From: an uncultured Collinsella sp.
Lineage (GTDB): Bacteria > Actinomycetota > Coriobacteriia > Coriobacteriales > Coriobacteriaceae
Assembly: GCA_934668695.1 (NCBI GenBank)
Contig: CAKUOD010000019.1
Location: 1-25,500, forward strand
Direction: 5' to 3'
Length of the DNA stretch: 25,500 bases
The notes under the pieces: model-generated
The model's database searches: none
The model's input: only the letters and a program-made list of their open reading frames with translations
What the model was told of the DNA's origin: nothing
Part shown: in pieces, positions 13,685 through 21,563 of the stretch
Position numbering within the stretch: position 1 is the stretch's first letter
Layout of the letters: each line of letters opens with the position of its first letter
Made by a program: the position numbers and the translations under genes

Positions 13685-14695
13685 GTGGCAACGATGGACA
13701 AGAAAAATGTCTCAATGAACGATGTGGCAGTTGCCGCGGGCGTTTCTCTCAAGACGGTGTCGCGCGTGATCAACGAGCCCGATAGCGTGCGCGAGTCGAC
13801 GCGCGATAAGGTCCATTCGGCAATGGAGGCGCTCGGGTTTCGAGCCAACTTTGCCGCGCGTTCGCTCAAGTTGGGCCGTTACGGGTGCATCGGCGTGGTG
13901 CTGTTCCACTTGTCGGGCGGCAACGTGGACCTGATCGACGGTATCGCCGATGCCGCCGAAGAGCGAGGCTTTGCGCTCACGATGATCAAAAAGCGGGCGG
14001 GGGAGAAGATGACCCTTGCCGAAGCGGCACGTAGGATGTCGCAGCTTCCCGTCGACGGCATGATTTTCAACCTGCGTCAGATGGTCGATGACTTTGATAC
14101 CTTTGAGGCGCCGAAAGACCTCAAGACGGTGATTATTACGCCGATGGAGCATCCTACCTGCTCCACCGTCAGTGACGACCAAGAGGACGGCGCGCGCATG
14201 GCGTGCGAGTACTTCTTAAATCGCGGGCACAAGAACGTGTACTTCGTCTCTGGTAAGAAAGAGTCGCTGTCGAGCCAGTGCCGTATGAAAGGTTGGCGTG
14301 CGGCACTCGAGACGCGTGGCATTGAGCCGCCCGAGCCTCTGCAAGGCGATTGGAATGCGGATAGTGGCTATGCCGCGGGCCTTGTGCTTGCCGATAAACC
14401 CGATTGCACGGCGGTCCTTGCTGCCAACGACTGCATGGCAAACGGCGTGATGATGGCTCTACGTGACAAAGGACTCAGTGTGCCCGACGACGTGTCCGTG
14501 ATCGGCTTCGACGATGAGCTCTACAAGACGATACCCAACTCGATTCTGACGTCGGTGAAGTTTCGCCACCGCGAGCTGGGCATCCGTGCACTTAACGAGG
14601 TCGTCGCAGGTCTGGAAGCCCCGAGCTCCAGAAGCCGTACGCTCGTTTCGGGCGTGTTGGTCGAGCGCGCGAGCGTGCGGGATCTGCGGGCGTAG
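13685..14695 (+). CDS. LacI-family regulator (cassette A)
   Basis: This is a repressor of about 336 aa. The start is set at GTG 13685, with GGAGA (13676-13680) 4 bases before it; ATG 13694 is the alternative. The helix-turn-helix is MNDVAVAAGVSLKTVSRVINEP, with Leu-Lys at the two base-reading positions at the start of the recognition helix. A hinge (NFAARSLKLG) leads to a periplasmic-binding-protein-like sensor domain, with LPVDGMIFN, GHKNVYFVSG, VLAANDCMANGVMMAL and VPDDVSVIGFDDELY typical of the family. It is divergent from the transporter across the TGACAACGTTGTCA operators. The inducer is probably the cassette's sugar or sugar phosphate. Confidence 0.93.
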   Translation: MATMDKKNVSMNDVAVAAGVSLKTVSRVINEPDSVRESTRDKVHSAMEALGFRANFAARSLKLGRYGCIGVVLFHLSGGNVDLIDGIADAAEERGFALTMIKKRAGEKMTLAEAARRMSQLPVDGMIFNLRQMVDDFDTFEAPKDLKTVIITPMEHPTCSTVSDDQEDGARMACEYFLNRGHKNVYFVSGKKESLSSQCRMKGWRAALETRGIEPPEPLQGDWNADSGYAAGLVLADKPDCTAVLAANDCMANGVMMALRDKGLSVPDDVSVIGFDDELYKTIPNSILTSVKFRHRELGIRALNEVVAGLEAPSSRSRTLVSGVLVERASVRDLRA

Positions 14696-14709
14696 ACGTG
14701 CTCGGCTCG

Positions 14710-14772
14710 TTCATCTCAGTCTGTAACAACCAGACGTCCAAAACCGGTTTTAGTGTTACAGATTTAGACAAT
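14710..14772. repeat. Palindromic intergenic repeat, copy 3
   Basis: Left arm TCTCAGTCTGTAACA and right arm TGTTACAGATTTAGA form an imperfect pair. It lies 15 bases after the cassette A regulator stop, in the convergent gap with cassette B. Confidence 0.78.
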
Positions 14773-14790
14773 TCGGCCCGGCATATTCCG

Positions 14791-14853
14791 TTTGTCTCGA
14801 CCTGTAACATCTAAGCGGTCAAAAGTGGTCTACATGTTACATATTGAGATTTT
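14791..14853. repeat. Palindromic intergenic repeat, copy 4
   Basis: Left arm TTTGTCTCGACCTGTAACA and right arm TGTTACATATTGAGA pair imperfectly. The centre (TCTAAGCGGTCAAAAGTGGTCTACA) belongs to the same subtype as copy 6. Confidence 0.76.
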
Positions 14854-14869
14854 CGGCTTGGCCTGTGCG

Positions 14870-14932
14870 TTCATCTCGAACTGTAACAGCTAGGGACGAA
14901 AAACTCGGCTAGATGTTACAGATTAAGATGAA
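14870..14932. repeat. Palindromic intergenic repeat, copy 5
   Basis: Left arm TTCATCTCGAACTGTAACA and right arm TGTTACAGATTAAGATGAA pair nearly perfectly. The centre (GCTAGGGACGAAAAACTCGGCTAGA) belongs to the same subtype as copies 1 and 7. Confidence 0.8.
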
Positions 14933-14956
14933 CAGGAGGACGGGTATGGTCTAAAC

Positions 14957-14998
14957 AAAATGGCCCGCGCACCACACATCGATGCACGGGCCATTTTT
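14957..14998. terminator. Two-way terminator between cassettes A and B
   Basis: AAAATGGCCCG (14957-14967) pairs with CGGGCCATTTTT (14987-14998). The A-run on one side and T-run on the other let it act on both strands. It would end the cassette B transcript from the right and the cassette A regulator transcript from the left. Confidence 0.85.
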
Positions 14999-15027
14999 GT
15001 CTGCGAGCGGCAGGTGGCGCCAGCGTC

Positions 15028-16788
15028 TTATGCCTCGAGGCTTTCCTCGATCCAGGCGACGGCACCCTTGGGATCCTTAGTGAGGTCGATGTACTGTTTG
15101 CCCTTGGGCGACAGCAGCGTGATGCCCAGGCGGTCGGTGTCGGCCTTCATCTCGTTGTAATAGGTGCGAACCTGCGGAGCCAGGACGATGACGTTGTACT
15201 GGTCCATGATGGCGTAGTGGCTGCCGTAGGCACCGGCGTTGGCGGTAATGTCGATGCCCAGCTCGTCGGCGCCTTCCTTGAGCGCGTTGGCGAGCAGTGC
15301 AGAGGTGCCGGCGCCAGCGCACAGAACCAGAACCCTCAGATCCTTGCCCTTAAGGGCGGACGGAGCTGCGGAGGTCTCGGTGGCAGAAGCGGTCTCGACA
15401 ACGGGAGCCTCAACGGCGGGGGCGGCAGCGGTCTTGACGGCCTTGGTCTCCTCGGCCTCTTCTTCGGCCAGGGTCTCGGCCTCCTGCTTGCACAGGACGT
15501 TGTCGTAGGCCTTGCAGAACGGGTAGTAGATCAAGAAGTCAACGACCAGCAGGACGACAACCAGGACCAGAGAGATCGGCTGGAAGTTGGTGTCGATGAA
15601 GGTGCCGATCGGTCCGGGGAGTGCCCACGGCATGGCATAGATAAAGCCGTTCATGCCCAAAAAGTCGATGAAAAACTTACCAATGAGGACGTTGGCCACG
15701 GGGGCAAACAGGAACGGGATCAGGAAGTACGGGTTGAGGATGATGGGCGCGGCGAACAGCAGCGGCTCGTTGACGGCGAACATCACGGGCACGACAGAGG
15801 CTTTGCCGACGGCCTTGAGCTGCTTGGAGCGCATAAAGAGCAGGAAGATGATCGGGACAATGAACGTGGCGCCGGTGCCGCCGAGCTCGCCGATGTAGTT
15901 ACCGAAGTTCTCGGTCAGGGCAAGGGCGGGGTGACCGCCGGCCTGCAGCGTGGCGAGGTTGGTGGTGATGTTGCCAAACAGTGCGGCGTTGAGGGCAGGC
16001 TTAACGACCGAGGGGCCGTGGATGCCCATGAACCAGAACAGCGGAATCATGAACCAGATGAGGGCGAGACCGGCGTAGGAATCGGCGGCGGCGAACAGCG
16101 GGCTTACCAGCGTGGAGATGACGTTGGCAAACGGGACGGCCAAGCAGGTGCGGCAGATAACGTCGATGATGGCGACAAACAGGATGGAGAAGCTGAAGGC
16201 GAAGATGTCGCGGAAGTTCTGGGCGATGGCGCCGGGGACTTCTTTGGGCAGCTTGATGGTGATGTCGCGCTTAATGCAGAAGGCATAGATGTTGACCGTG
16301 GCAAATGCGGCGACAAAGGAGCTCAGCAGGCCCTTGGTGCCCATGTTGTCGGTAAAGAACACCGAGACATCGGCGCCGTCGATTTTGGCACTCGTTTGGG
16401 TAACGGCCAAGATGAGCATGGCGCACATGGCGGCGACCATGGTGCTCGTGGCGTTGATGGCCTTGCCTGCAGGCATGCGGCGGTTCTTGGAGCCGGTCAG
16501 AGCGCTTGCGGTGGTGCCAGCGACCATGATGCCCACGACACCCATCGTAAAGTTGTAAACCTTGTTGCAGAAGTTCACAACGTCGACGTTCCACCAGTCG
16601 GGCAGCGTAAAGCCGCCGACCGTGGCGACAACGCCCGGCAGGGTCGAAATAAGCAGGAAGACAGAAGAAGACAGGATGATGGGCATTGCTGCCAAAAAGC
16701 CGTCTTTAATGGCCTGAAGGTAGATGTTCTTGGAGACCTTGTCGAAGTACGGCTGGCCTTTCTCCAAGAACTTAACGATCGATTCCAT
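15028..16788 (-). CDS. Lactose/cellobiose-family PTS EIICB (cassette B)
   Basis: This is a 586-aa permease. The EIIC domain (about 1-425) begins MESIVKFLEKGQPYFDKVSK and keeps GIHGPSVV and VNEPLLFAAP. The Ala/Glu-rich linker (about 435-480) is shorter than in cassette A. The EIIB domain has VLVLCAGAGTSALL with phospho-Cys490, and is nearly the same as cassette A in AGAYGSHYAIMDQYNVIVLAPQVR. GAGGAG lies about 8 bases before the ATG. Unlike cassettes A and C, it is the second gene, after the hydrolase, with a 174-base gap holding a strong hairpin. It needs an external EIIA, probably the one at 25041. Its sugar is unknown; the cassette's hydrolase suggests a beta-galactoside. Confidence 0.92.
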   Translation of the reverse strand: MESIVKFLEKGQPYFDKVSKNIYLQAIKDGFLAAMPIILSSSVFLLISTLPGVVATVGGFTLPDWWNVDVVNFCNKVYNFTMGVVGIMVAGTTASALTGSKNRRMPAGKAINATSTMVAAMCAMLILAVTQTSAKIDGADVSVFFTDNMGTKGLLSSFVAAFATVNIYAFCIKRDITIKLPKEVPGAIAQNFRDIFAFSFSILFVAIIDVICRTCLAVPFANVISTLVSPLFAAADSYAGLALIWFMIPLFWFMGIHGPSVVKPALNAALFGNITTNLATLQAGGHPALALTENFGNYIGELGGTGATFIVPIIFLLFMRSKQLKAVGKASVVPVMFAVNEPLLFAAPIILNPYFLIPFLFAPVANVLIGKFFIDFLGMNGFIYAMPWALPGPIGTFIDTNFQPISLVLVVVLLVVDFLIYYPFCKAYDNVLCKQEAETLAEEEAEETKAVKTAAAPAVEAPVVETASATETSAAPSALKGKDLRVLVLCAGAGTSALLANALKEGADELGIDITANAGAYGSHYAIMDQYNVIVLAPQVRTYYNEMKADTDRLGITLLSPKGKQYIDLTKDPKGAVAWIEESLEA

Positions 16789-16894
16789 AGTTCACGCTCC
16801 TCTTTGCATGAAATCTTAATGGCATGGACGTTGAAAACCTATATGGTCTCCCGCTTGCTAAAAGCCCGGGTGCAGGCGGGGTCGGTCCCAGGGG

Positions 16895-16941
16895 GAGAGG
16901 GGAGCGGCTGGGTTTGTATCGCATAGGGCCGCTCCCCTCTC
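16895..16941 (-). other. Intercistronic hairpin, cassette B
   Basis: GAGAGGGGAGCGGC (16895-16908) pairs perfectly over 14 bases with GCCGCTCCCCTCTC (16928-16941), around a 19-base loop. It lies 22 bases after the hydrolase stop. No T-run follows on either strand, so it is more likely an RNA stability or processing element than a full terminator, although partial termination cannot be excluded. Confidence 0.65.
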
Positions 16942-16962
16942 GGGGGAAAGCGAGGCGATGCG

Positions 16963-18411
16963 CTACTGCGCGTCCGCCATAGTGTCGGCGAGCTCCTTGT
17001 ACCAGAGTGCCGACTGCTTGATGTAGCGTTTTTGCGTGTCGAAGTCGATGTAGAACAGGCCGTAGCGCTTGTTATAGCCATTGGCCCACGAGAACTGGTC
17101 CTGCAGGCTCCAGATAAAGTAGCCCTGGACGTCGACGCCCTCGGCGCGCGCCTGGAGCACCTTCTCCATGTGCTGGTCGACAAAGTCGATGCGCTCGGGA
17201 TCGGCGACGATGCCGTTTGCGTCGGGCTCGGGGTCCTTGTGGCCCAGGCCGTTTTCGGTGATATAGATGACGGGGAGGTTGGGATAGGTGGCGCTGATGT
17301 GCTTGAGCGTGTCGTAGAGGCCTTGCGGGTAGATGAGCCAATCCCAGTCGGTGGTGGGGATACCCGGCATATCGACCTGCTGCCCGACGCCCTTAAATTT
17401 AAAGCACGAGGTGCCCTTGTCGCCGGTGCCGTTAAAGCTGTTGGTGGACTCGCCATCGTAGGCGGCGATAAACGCCGACTGATAGTAGTTGAGGCCGAAC
17501 ATATCGTTGCGGGGCGCCGCCTTGGCGAGCTCCTCCATGTCGCTGTCCTCAACCGTAAGTGTGGCGTTGTTGGCGCGCAGAATCTCGTTGATGAGTGAGA
17601 GGGTGCGCGCGGAGTAGTGGCCCAGGAAGGCGCCGTCCATGATGAAGTCGGTGTAGAAGGCGTTGTACAGGTCGGCGGCGTGCTGGTCGGCGGGCGAGTC
17701 GGTGGCAGGATATGCCGGCGTCAGGACGTTGACCATGCCAATGCGGCCGCCCAGGTGCTCGGTCTCGTCAAGATCCTTATACAGGTTGACGGCGCGGGCG
17801 TGGGCAACGAGCTCGTTGTGCTGGCTCTGGATGCCGCTCGTCACATCAAAGTGATGGTTGGGCGGGAAGTTGCCTTGGATGTATTGGGAGTGCGAGAGGC
17901 TGATGAGCTCGTTGATGGTGAACCAATTCTTGACCTCGCGGAACTCGCGGAAGCAGAACTCGGCATAGCGCACATAGGCGTCGACGGTCTTGCGGTTGAG
18001 CCAGTCGCCCTGGTTGAACAGGGCGGCGGGGGAGTCAAAGTGATGCAGGGACACATAGGGCTCGACGCCATACTTTTTGCAGCAGGCGAACAACTCGTGG
18101 TAGTGCTTAACGCCCTCGGCGAGGGGCTCGGCATCGTCGCCGTTGGGGAAGATGCGGGTCCAGGCGATGGACACACGGATGGCGTTGAGTCCATGCTCGG
18201 CAGAAAGGCGGATATCCTCCTCGTAACGGCTGTAGAAATCACTGGCCGGGTCGGGCAAAAAGCGACCCTGGGCGACAAGGTAATCGTCCCACATGGTCTT
18301 ACCCTTGCCTGCCACCTTCGTGGAACCTTCCGTTTGGTACGCGGCGGTTGCGGCGCCCCAAACAAAGCCCTTCGGCAGCTGCTGTACGCGGTTTAGCAAA
18401 GACATATGCAT
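16963..18411 (-). CDS. lacG: GH1 6-phospho-beta-galactosidase-like enzyme (cassette B)
   Basis: This 482-aa cytoplasmic glycosidase (480 aa if the second ATG at 18405 is used) has the LacG layout: FVWGAATAAYQTEG, PASDFYSRYEED, IRVSIAWTRIFP. The acid/base is Glu168, in FTINEL rather than the usual FTFNEI, and the nucleophile is Glu386 in ITENG. The phosphate site Ser441, Lys448, Tyr450 and the galacto-type Trp442 are all present in SWANGYNKRYG. It is clearly more divergent than the A and C enzymes, which resemble each other. That suggests a different substrate or a different origin. It is the first gene of its operon, followed by the transporter, and is divergent from the LacI-type gene at 18747. 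Confidence 0.88.
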   Translation of the reverse strand: MHMSLLNRVQQLPKGFVWGAATAAYQTEGSTKVAGKGKTMWDDYLVAQGRFLPDPASDFYSRYEEDIRLSAEHGLNAIRVSIAWTRIFPNGDDAEPLAEGVKHYHELFACCKKYGVEPYVSLHHFDSPAALFNQGDWLNRKTVDAYVRYAEFCFREFREVKNWFTINELISLSHSQYIQGNFPPNHHFDVTSGIQSQHNELVAHARAVNLYKDLDETEHLGGRIGMVNVLTPAYPATDSPADQHAADLYNAFYTDFIMDGAFLGHYSARTLSLINEILRANNATLTVEDSDMEELAKAAPRNDMFGLNYYQSAFIAAYDGESTNSFNGTGDKGTSCFKFKGVGQQVDMPGIPTTDWDWLIYPQGLYDTLKHISATYPNLPVIYITENGLGHKDPEPDANGIVADPERIDFVDQHMEKVLQARAEGVDVQGYFIWSLQDQFSWANGYNKRYGLFYIDFDTQKRYIKQSALWYKELADTMADAQ

Positions 18412-18465
18412 ACACCCTCTCGTCTCGCTGTTCGATATTGTGCGTTTGCGCTCAGGAGGCTCCCG

Positions 18466-18506
18466 GGTTAGCGTTCAGGGGTGAAAAAGCCCGATAAACG
18501 CTAACC
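18466..18506 (-). other. Leader hairpin before the cassette B hydrolase
   Basis: GGTTAGCGTT (18466-18475) pairs perfectly with AACGCTAACC (18497-18506) in the region expected to be the mRNA leader. It lacks a T-run. Its proximity to the operators could also make it a protein-binding palindrome. Confidence 0.45.
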
Positions 18507-18526
18507 TAAAATGATTAGAACCAAAA

Positions 18527-18562
18527 TGAGCACGTGAACATTTGACAATGAGCACGTTAACA
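18527..18562. promoter_or_regulatory. Operators O1 and O2 of cassette B (TGAGCACGTTAACA)
   Basis: TGAGCACGTGAACA (18527-18540) and TGAGCACGTTAACA (18549-18562) are 22 bases apart, start to start. They lie on the hydrolase side of the divergent gap. A third copy is at 18681-18694. Confidence 0.78.
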
Positions 18563-18638
18563 TCCGGTTGGGATGTATAGAAACAAAACAACTTCAAACA
18601 GCCGCGAACGGTTGTATTTGTTCGGTAAGCGGTTTTGA

Positions 18639-18668
18639 TTGACCGAAGTTTTCATGTTGTGGTATATG
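18639..18668 (+). promoter_or_regulatory. Promoter of the cassette B regulator
   Basis: TTGACC (18639-18644) and TATATG (18663-18668) are 18 bases apart. Operator O3 begins 12 bases after the -10 box, at the expected transcription start, as in autoregulated repressor genes. Confidence 0.6.
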
Positions 18669-18680
18669 GCTCGGGTATCA

Positions 18681-18694
18681 TGAGCACGTTATCA
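18681..18694. promoter_or_regulatory. Operator O3 of cassette B (TGAGCACGTTATCA)
   Basis: It differs from O2 at one base. It lies right after the regulator's -10 box and about 130 bases from O1/O2, a spacing that would allow DNA looping between the two promoters. Confidence 0.75.
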
Positions 18695-18746
18695 ATGTAT
18701 GTACGATGCGCCATGGGCGCGGGGAATAGTTGGGAAGCAGGCTAGC

Positions 18747-19784
18747 GTGGAAGGCATGGCTCAGCAGAAAGGGAATGGTCGTTCGGCGAGCGCGGCAGAG
18801 GTTGCGGCGCTCGCTGGCGTGAGCCGCCAGACTGTGTCTCGCGTGGTCAACGGTATGCCCAACGTGACGGAAAAGACGCGCAAGCGTGTGCTGGCCGCCA
18901 TGGAAGAGCTGGGCTTTCGTCCCAATTTTGCTGGAACGGCGTTGCGCGGCGGGTCGTATCGTTCTATTGGCCTGTGCATGTACAACATCACGCGTGTCGG
19001 TAACCTGGCGACGCTCGAGGGTATCATGCAAGCGGCGCGCGAGCACGATTTTGCCGTCACTATGATCGAGATGGGCGGCGACAAGCCCTATGCACTTGCC
19101 GATGCCTCGCGCCGCATGGTCGAGCGACCCGTCGACGGCATGATTCTCAACATGAACCGCATGGCTCCCGATTTTGAGGAGTTTGTTCCCCAGCCGGGAG
19201 TGCGAACGGTCATCCTGTCCATGTATGCGCACCCGCGCTGCACGACGATCGACTCCGACCAGTATGGTTCGTGCGAGCTGTTGACCAATTATCTGCTGGA
19301 ACATGGTCACTCGAATATGCGGTTTGTGGCGGGTCCGGAAAACTCGATTTCCTCGCGTTTTCGAGAGGCCGGTTGGCGCGATACGCTGGGTCGTGCTCAT
19401 ATCGATGCCGCTCCGATGCTGCGTGGCGATTGGAGTGCGGACAGTGGGTACGCCATGGGCGAGCGGATTGCGGCCGAGGTGCTTGCCGGCGGGTCGCAGG
19501 CGCCGACTGCCGTGCTTGCGGCAAATGACCAGATGGCGCTGGGCGTTATCGCCGCGCTCGAGAACGCGGGCCTGTCCGTGCCCGACGACGTGAGCGTGGT
19601 TGGTATCGACGACGCACTCGAGGGACTTGTTCCTCACAATCGGCTGACGACGCTGCGATTTGATTTGCGCGGTGTCGGTAAGCTTGCGTTTGAGGCGGCG
19701 ATTGGAGAGAACTCGTCTATCGAGGCGATTCATGTGCCGAGTACGCTGGTCGAACGCTCGACTGTTAGGGACATACGGGGTTAG
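18747..19784 (+). CDS. LacI-family regulator (cassette B)
   Basis: This is a repressor of about 345 aa. The start is ambiguous: GTG 18747 has AGG and GGGAAG motifs 5-9 bases upstream, ATG 18756 follows closely, and ATG 18699 would begin too near the operator. The helix-turn-helix is AAEVAALAGVSRQTVSRVVNGMP, with Arg-Gln at the two base-reading positions. The hinge is NFAGTALRGG and the sensor domain runs from SIGLCMYNITRVGNL to the C-terminus, with RPVDGMILN, GHSNMRFVAG, AVLAANDQMALGVIAAL and VPDDVSVVGIDDAL. It is divergent from the hydrolase-transporter pair and flanked by three TGAGCACGT operators, so it probably controls both that operon and itself. Confidence 0.92.
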   Translation: MEGMAQQKGNGRSASAAEVAALAGVSRQTVSRVVNGMPNVTEKTRKRVLAAMEELGFRPNFAGTALRGGSYRSIGLCMYNITRVGNLATLEGIMQAAREHDFAVTMIEMGGDKPYALADASRRMVERPVDGMILNMNRMAPDFEEFVPQPGVRTVILSMYAHPRCTTIDSDQYGSCELLTNYLLEHGHSNMRFVAGPENSISSRFREAGWRDTLGRAHIDAAPMLRGDWSADSGYAMGERIAAEVLAGGSQAPTAVLAANDQMALGVIAALENAGLSVPDDVSVVGIDDALEGLVPHNRLTTLRFDLRGVGKLAFEAAIGENSSIEAIHVPSTLVERSTVRDIRG

Positions 19785-19795
19785 GTCCTACTCAG

Positions 19796-19856
19796 TTTGT
19801 CTCGATTTGTAACAGGTAGACGGTCAAAAGCGGGCTACGTGTTACAGATTTAGATT
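19796..19856. repeat. Palindromic intergenic repeat, copy 6
   Basis: Left arm TTTGTCTCGATTTGTAACA and right arm TGTTACAGATTTAGA pair imperfectly. It starts 12 bases after the cassette B regulator stop. The centre contains GTAGACGGTCAAAAGCGGGCTAC, whose ends pair in turn. Confidence 0.78.
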
Positions 19857-19876
19857 CTTCGGAAAGAGCAATCCTG

Positions 19877-19938
19877 TTCGTCTCAATCTGTAACAGCTAG
19901 GGCCGAAAATCTCAGCTAGATGTTACAGATCGAGATAA
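19877..19938. repeat. Palindromic intergenic repeat, copy 7
   Basis: Left arm TCTCAATCTGTAACA and right arm TGTTACAGATCGAGA pair with one mismatch. The centre GCTAGGGCCGAAAATCTCAGCTAGA is almost the same as in copy 1. Confidence 0.82.
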
Positions 19939-19957
19939 ACGGCTTCCGATCTGCACG

Positions 19958-20000
19958 AAAAGGCCGGGGGCGGCGCGTCGCGTGACGTGCCACCCCCGGC
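19958..20000 (-). terminator. Terminator of cassette C
   Basis: On the minus strand GCCGGGGG (20000-19993) pairs with CCCCCGGC (19970-19963), with further pairs inside, followed by TTTT (19961-19958 after one C). It lies 48 bases past the hydrolase stop. Confidence 0.8.
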
Positions 20001-20047
20001 TGAGAAATGGGGAGCAGGTTATGTGAGCGGGGCAGCCCCGCGAGCCG

Positions 20048-21487
20048 CTAGTCCAGACGACGGGTCTCGGCAACGTGCTTGTACCAGTAGGCGCTTGCCT
20101 TGGGCGTGCGCTTCTGGGTCTCAAAGTCTACGTAGAAGAAGCCGTAGCGCTTGTTGTAGCCGTTGGTCCAGGAGAACTGGTCCTGCAGGCTCCACAGGAA
20201 GTAGCCGCCCACGTTGACGCCGACCTCCATGGCCTTGAGCAGCCAGCGCAGGTGCTGCTCGATGTAGTCGATACGCGGTTGGTCGTCCACAAAGCCGTCC
20301 TTGTAGGGGTCCTTGTAGCCCATGCCGTTCTCGGTGATGAAGATCTGCTTGTAGTTGGGGTAGCGCTGCTTAATGTAGACGAGCAGGTCGAACAGGCCCT
20401 CGGGGTAGATGATCCAGTCCCAGTCGGTGGTGGGGATGCCGGGCTTGTTCACGTGCTCGCCAATGCCCTTGACGCGCCAGCGGCCGGTGCCCTTCTCGCC
20501 CGTTCCGTTGTGGTGCAGGTCGTTCTCGCCATCGTAGGCCTTGAGGAAACGGCACTGGTAGTTGTTAACGCCCAGGTAGTCGTTGTAGAGCGCGGCTTCG
20601 CGCATAATCTCCAGGTCCTCGTCCAGGATCTCGATGGTGCCGCCCGAGACGGCAGCCAGGCGGTTGGCGCACTCGAGCGTGTCGGGCGCGTAGTCGCCGC
20701 GGAAGGTGGCGTCGAGCAGGAACTGGTTCTGCAGCACGTGCTCGTTGTTGGCTGCCTTGATGTCGGCAGGGTCGTTCTCGTTGAGCGGGTACTTAAACTC
20801 CAGCGACTGGATGACGCCGATCTTGCCCTTAAAGCCGCCGTTGTGGAAGGCGAGCACTGCCTTGGCGTGGGCGAGCATCATGTTGTGCTCGCACTGGAAG
20901 GCCTCGGCCAGATGCGCCTTAACACCGCCGGGGAAGGTGCCCTCGATGTAGGTGTTGGACGCGTCGGCCCAGATCTCGTTAAAGGTGAACCAGTAGGTCA
21001 CCTGGTCGGCGTACTCCTTAAAGCAGAAGGTGGCAAAGTCCACAAAGGCGTCGATGGTCTCGCGGTTGAGGAAGTCGCCCTTCTCAAAGAGGGGGAGCGG
21101 CGTATCGAAGTGGTGCAGCGTGACGAACGGCTCGACGTGATGCTTGTGGCACTCGGCGAAGAGGTCGTGGTAGAACTGCACGCCCTCGGGGTTGATCTCG
21201 CCGGTGCCGTTGGGGAAGATACGGCTCCAGGCGATGGAGAGACGGATGCCGTTGATGCCGAACTCCTCGCACAGCTCCAGATCGACGGGATACTGGTTGT
21301 AGAAGTCGGAGGCGGGATCGGGGGAGAAGCGGCCCTGGGCCTCCAGGAAGTCGTCCCAGGCGACCTTGCCCTTACCGTGAGTGCGGGTCTCGCCCTCTAC
21401 CTGGTAGGCAGCGGTGGCGCCGCCAAAGACAAAGTCCTCGGGAAACTGCGCGGGCGGGTTGGTGACGCTGGCGGGGTTAACGGACAT
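20048..21487 (-). CDS. lacG: GH1 6-phospho-beta-galactosidase-like enzyme (cassette C)
   Basis: This 479-aa cytoplasmic glycosidase starts at ATG 21487 (MSVNPASVTN). An ATG six codons upstream (21505) is possible but has no ribosome site. The protein follows LacG closely: FVFGGATAAYQVEGETRTHGKG is shared with the cassette A enzyme, as are QGRFSPDPASDFYN and GINGIRLSIAWSRIFPNG. The acid/base is Glu171 in FTFNEI and the nucleophile Glu386 in ITENG. Ser439, Lys446 and Tyr448 form the phosphate site, and Trp440 is the galacto-type residue. It follows the cassette C transporter across a 196-base structured gap. Because that transporter is the most LacE-like of the three, this is the best candidate for true lactose-6-phosphate cleavage. 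Confidence 0.91.
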   Translation of the reverse strand: MSVNPASVTNPPAQFPEDFVFGGATAAYQVEGETRTHGKGKVAWDDFLEAQGRFSPDPASDFYNQYPVDLELCEEFGINGIRLSIAWSRIFPNGTGEINPEGVQFYHDLFAECHKHHVEPFVTLHHFDTPLPLFEKGDFLNRETIDAFVDFATFCFKEYADQVTYWFTFNEIWADASNTYIEGTFPGGVKAHLAEAFQCEHNMMLAHAKAVLAFHNGGFKGKIGVIQSLEFKYPLNENDPADIKAANNEHVLQNQFLLDATFRGDYAPDTLECANRLAAVSGGTIEILDEDLEIMREAALYNDYLGVNNYQCRFLKAYDGENDLHHNGTGEKGTGRWRVKGIGEHVNKPGIPTTDWDWIIYPEGLFDLLVYIKQRYPNYKQIFITENGMGYKDPYKDGFVDDQPRIDYIEQHLRWLLKAMEVGVNVGGYFLWSLQDQFSWTNGYNKRYGFFYVDFETQKRTPKASAYWYKHVAETRRLD

Positions 21488-21563
21488 GATGAAGTATCCA
21501 ATCATTTGAGCGATGGCAATGGTGCAGAGCGGGTCAAAGTCAGCGAGCGGCGTCCAGGCGAGT

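Noticed and set aside
14710..14932. The palindromic repeats as ordinary Rho-independent terminators
   Set aside because: The stems are AT-mixed and no T-run follows on either strand; a separate proper terminator is present next to each group.
15217..16926. A 569-codon open frame opposite the cassette B transporter
   Set aside because: It is antisense to a clear EIICB gene; the translation is Gly/Asp/Val-rich without motifs.
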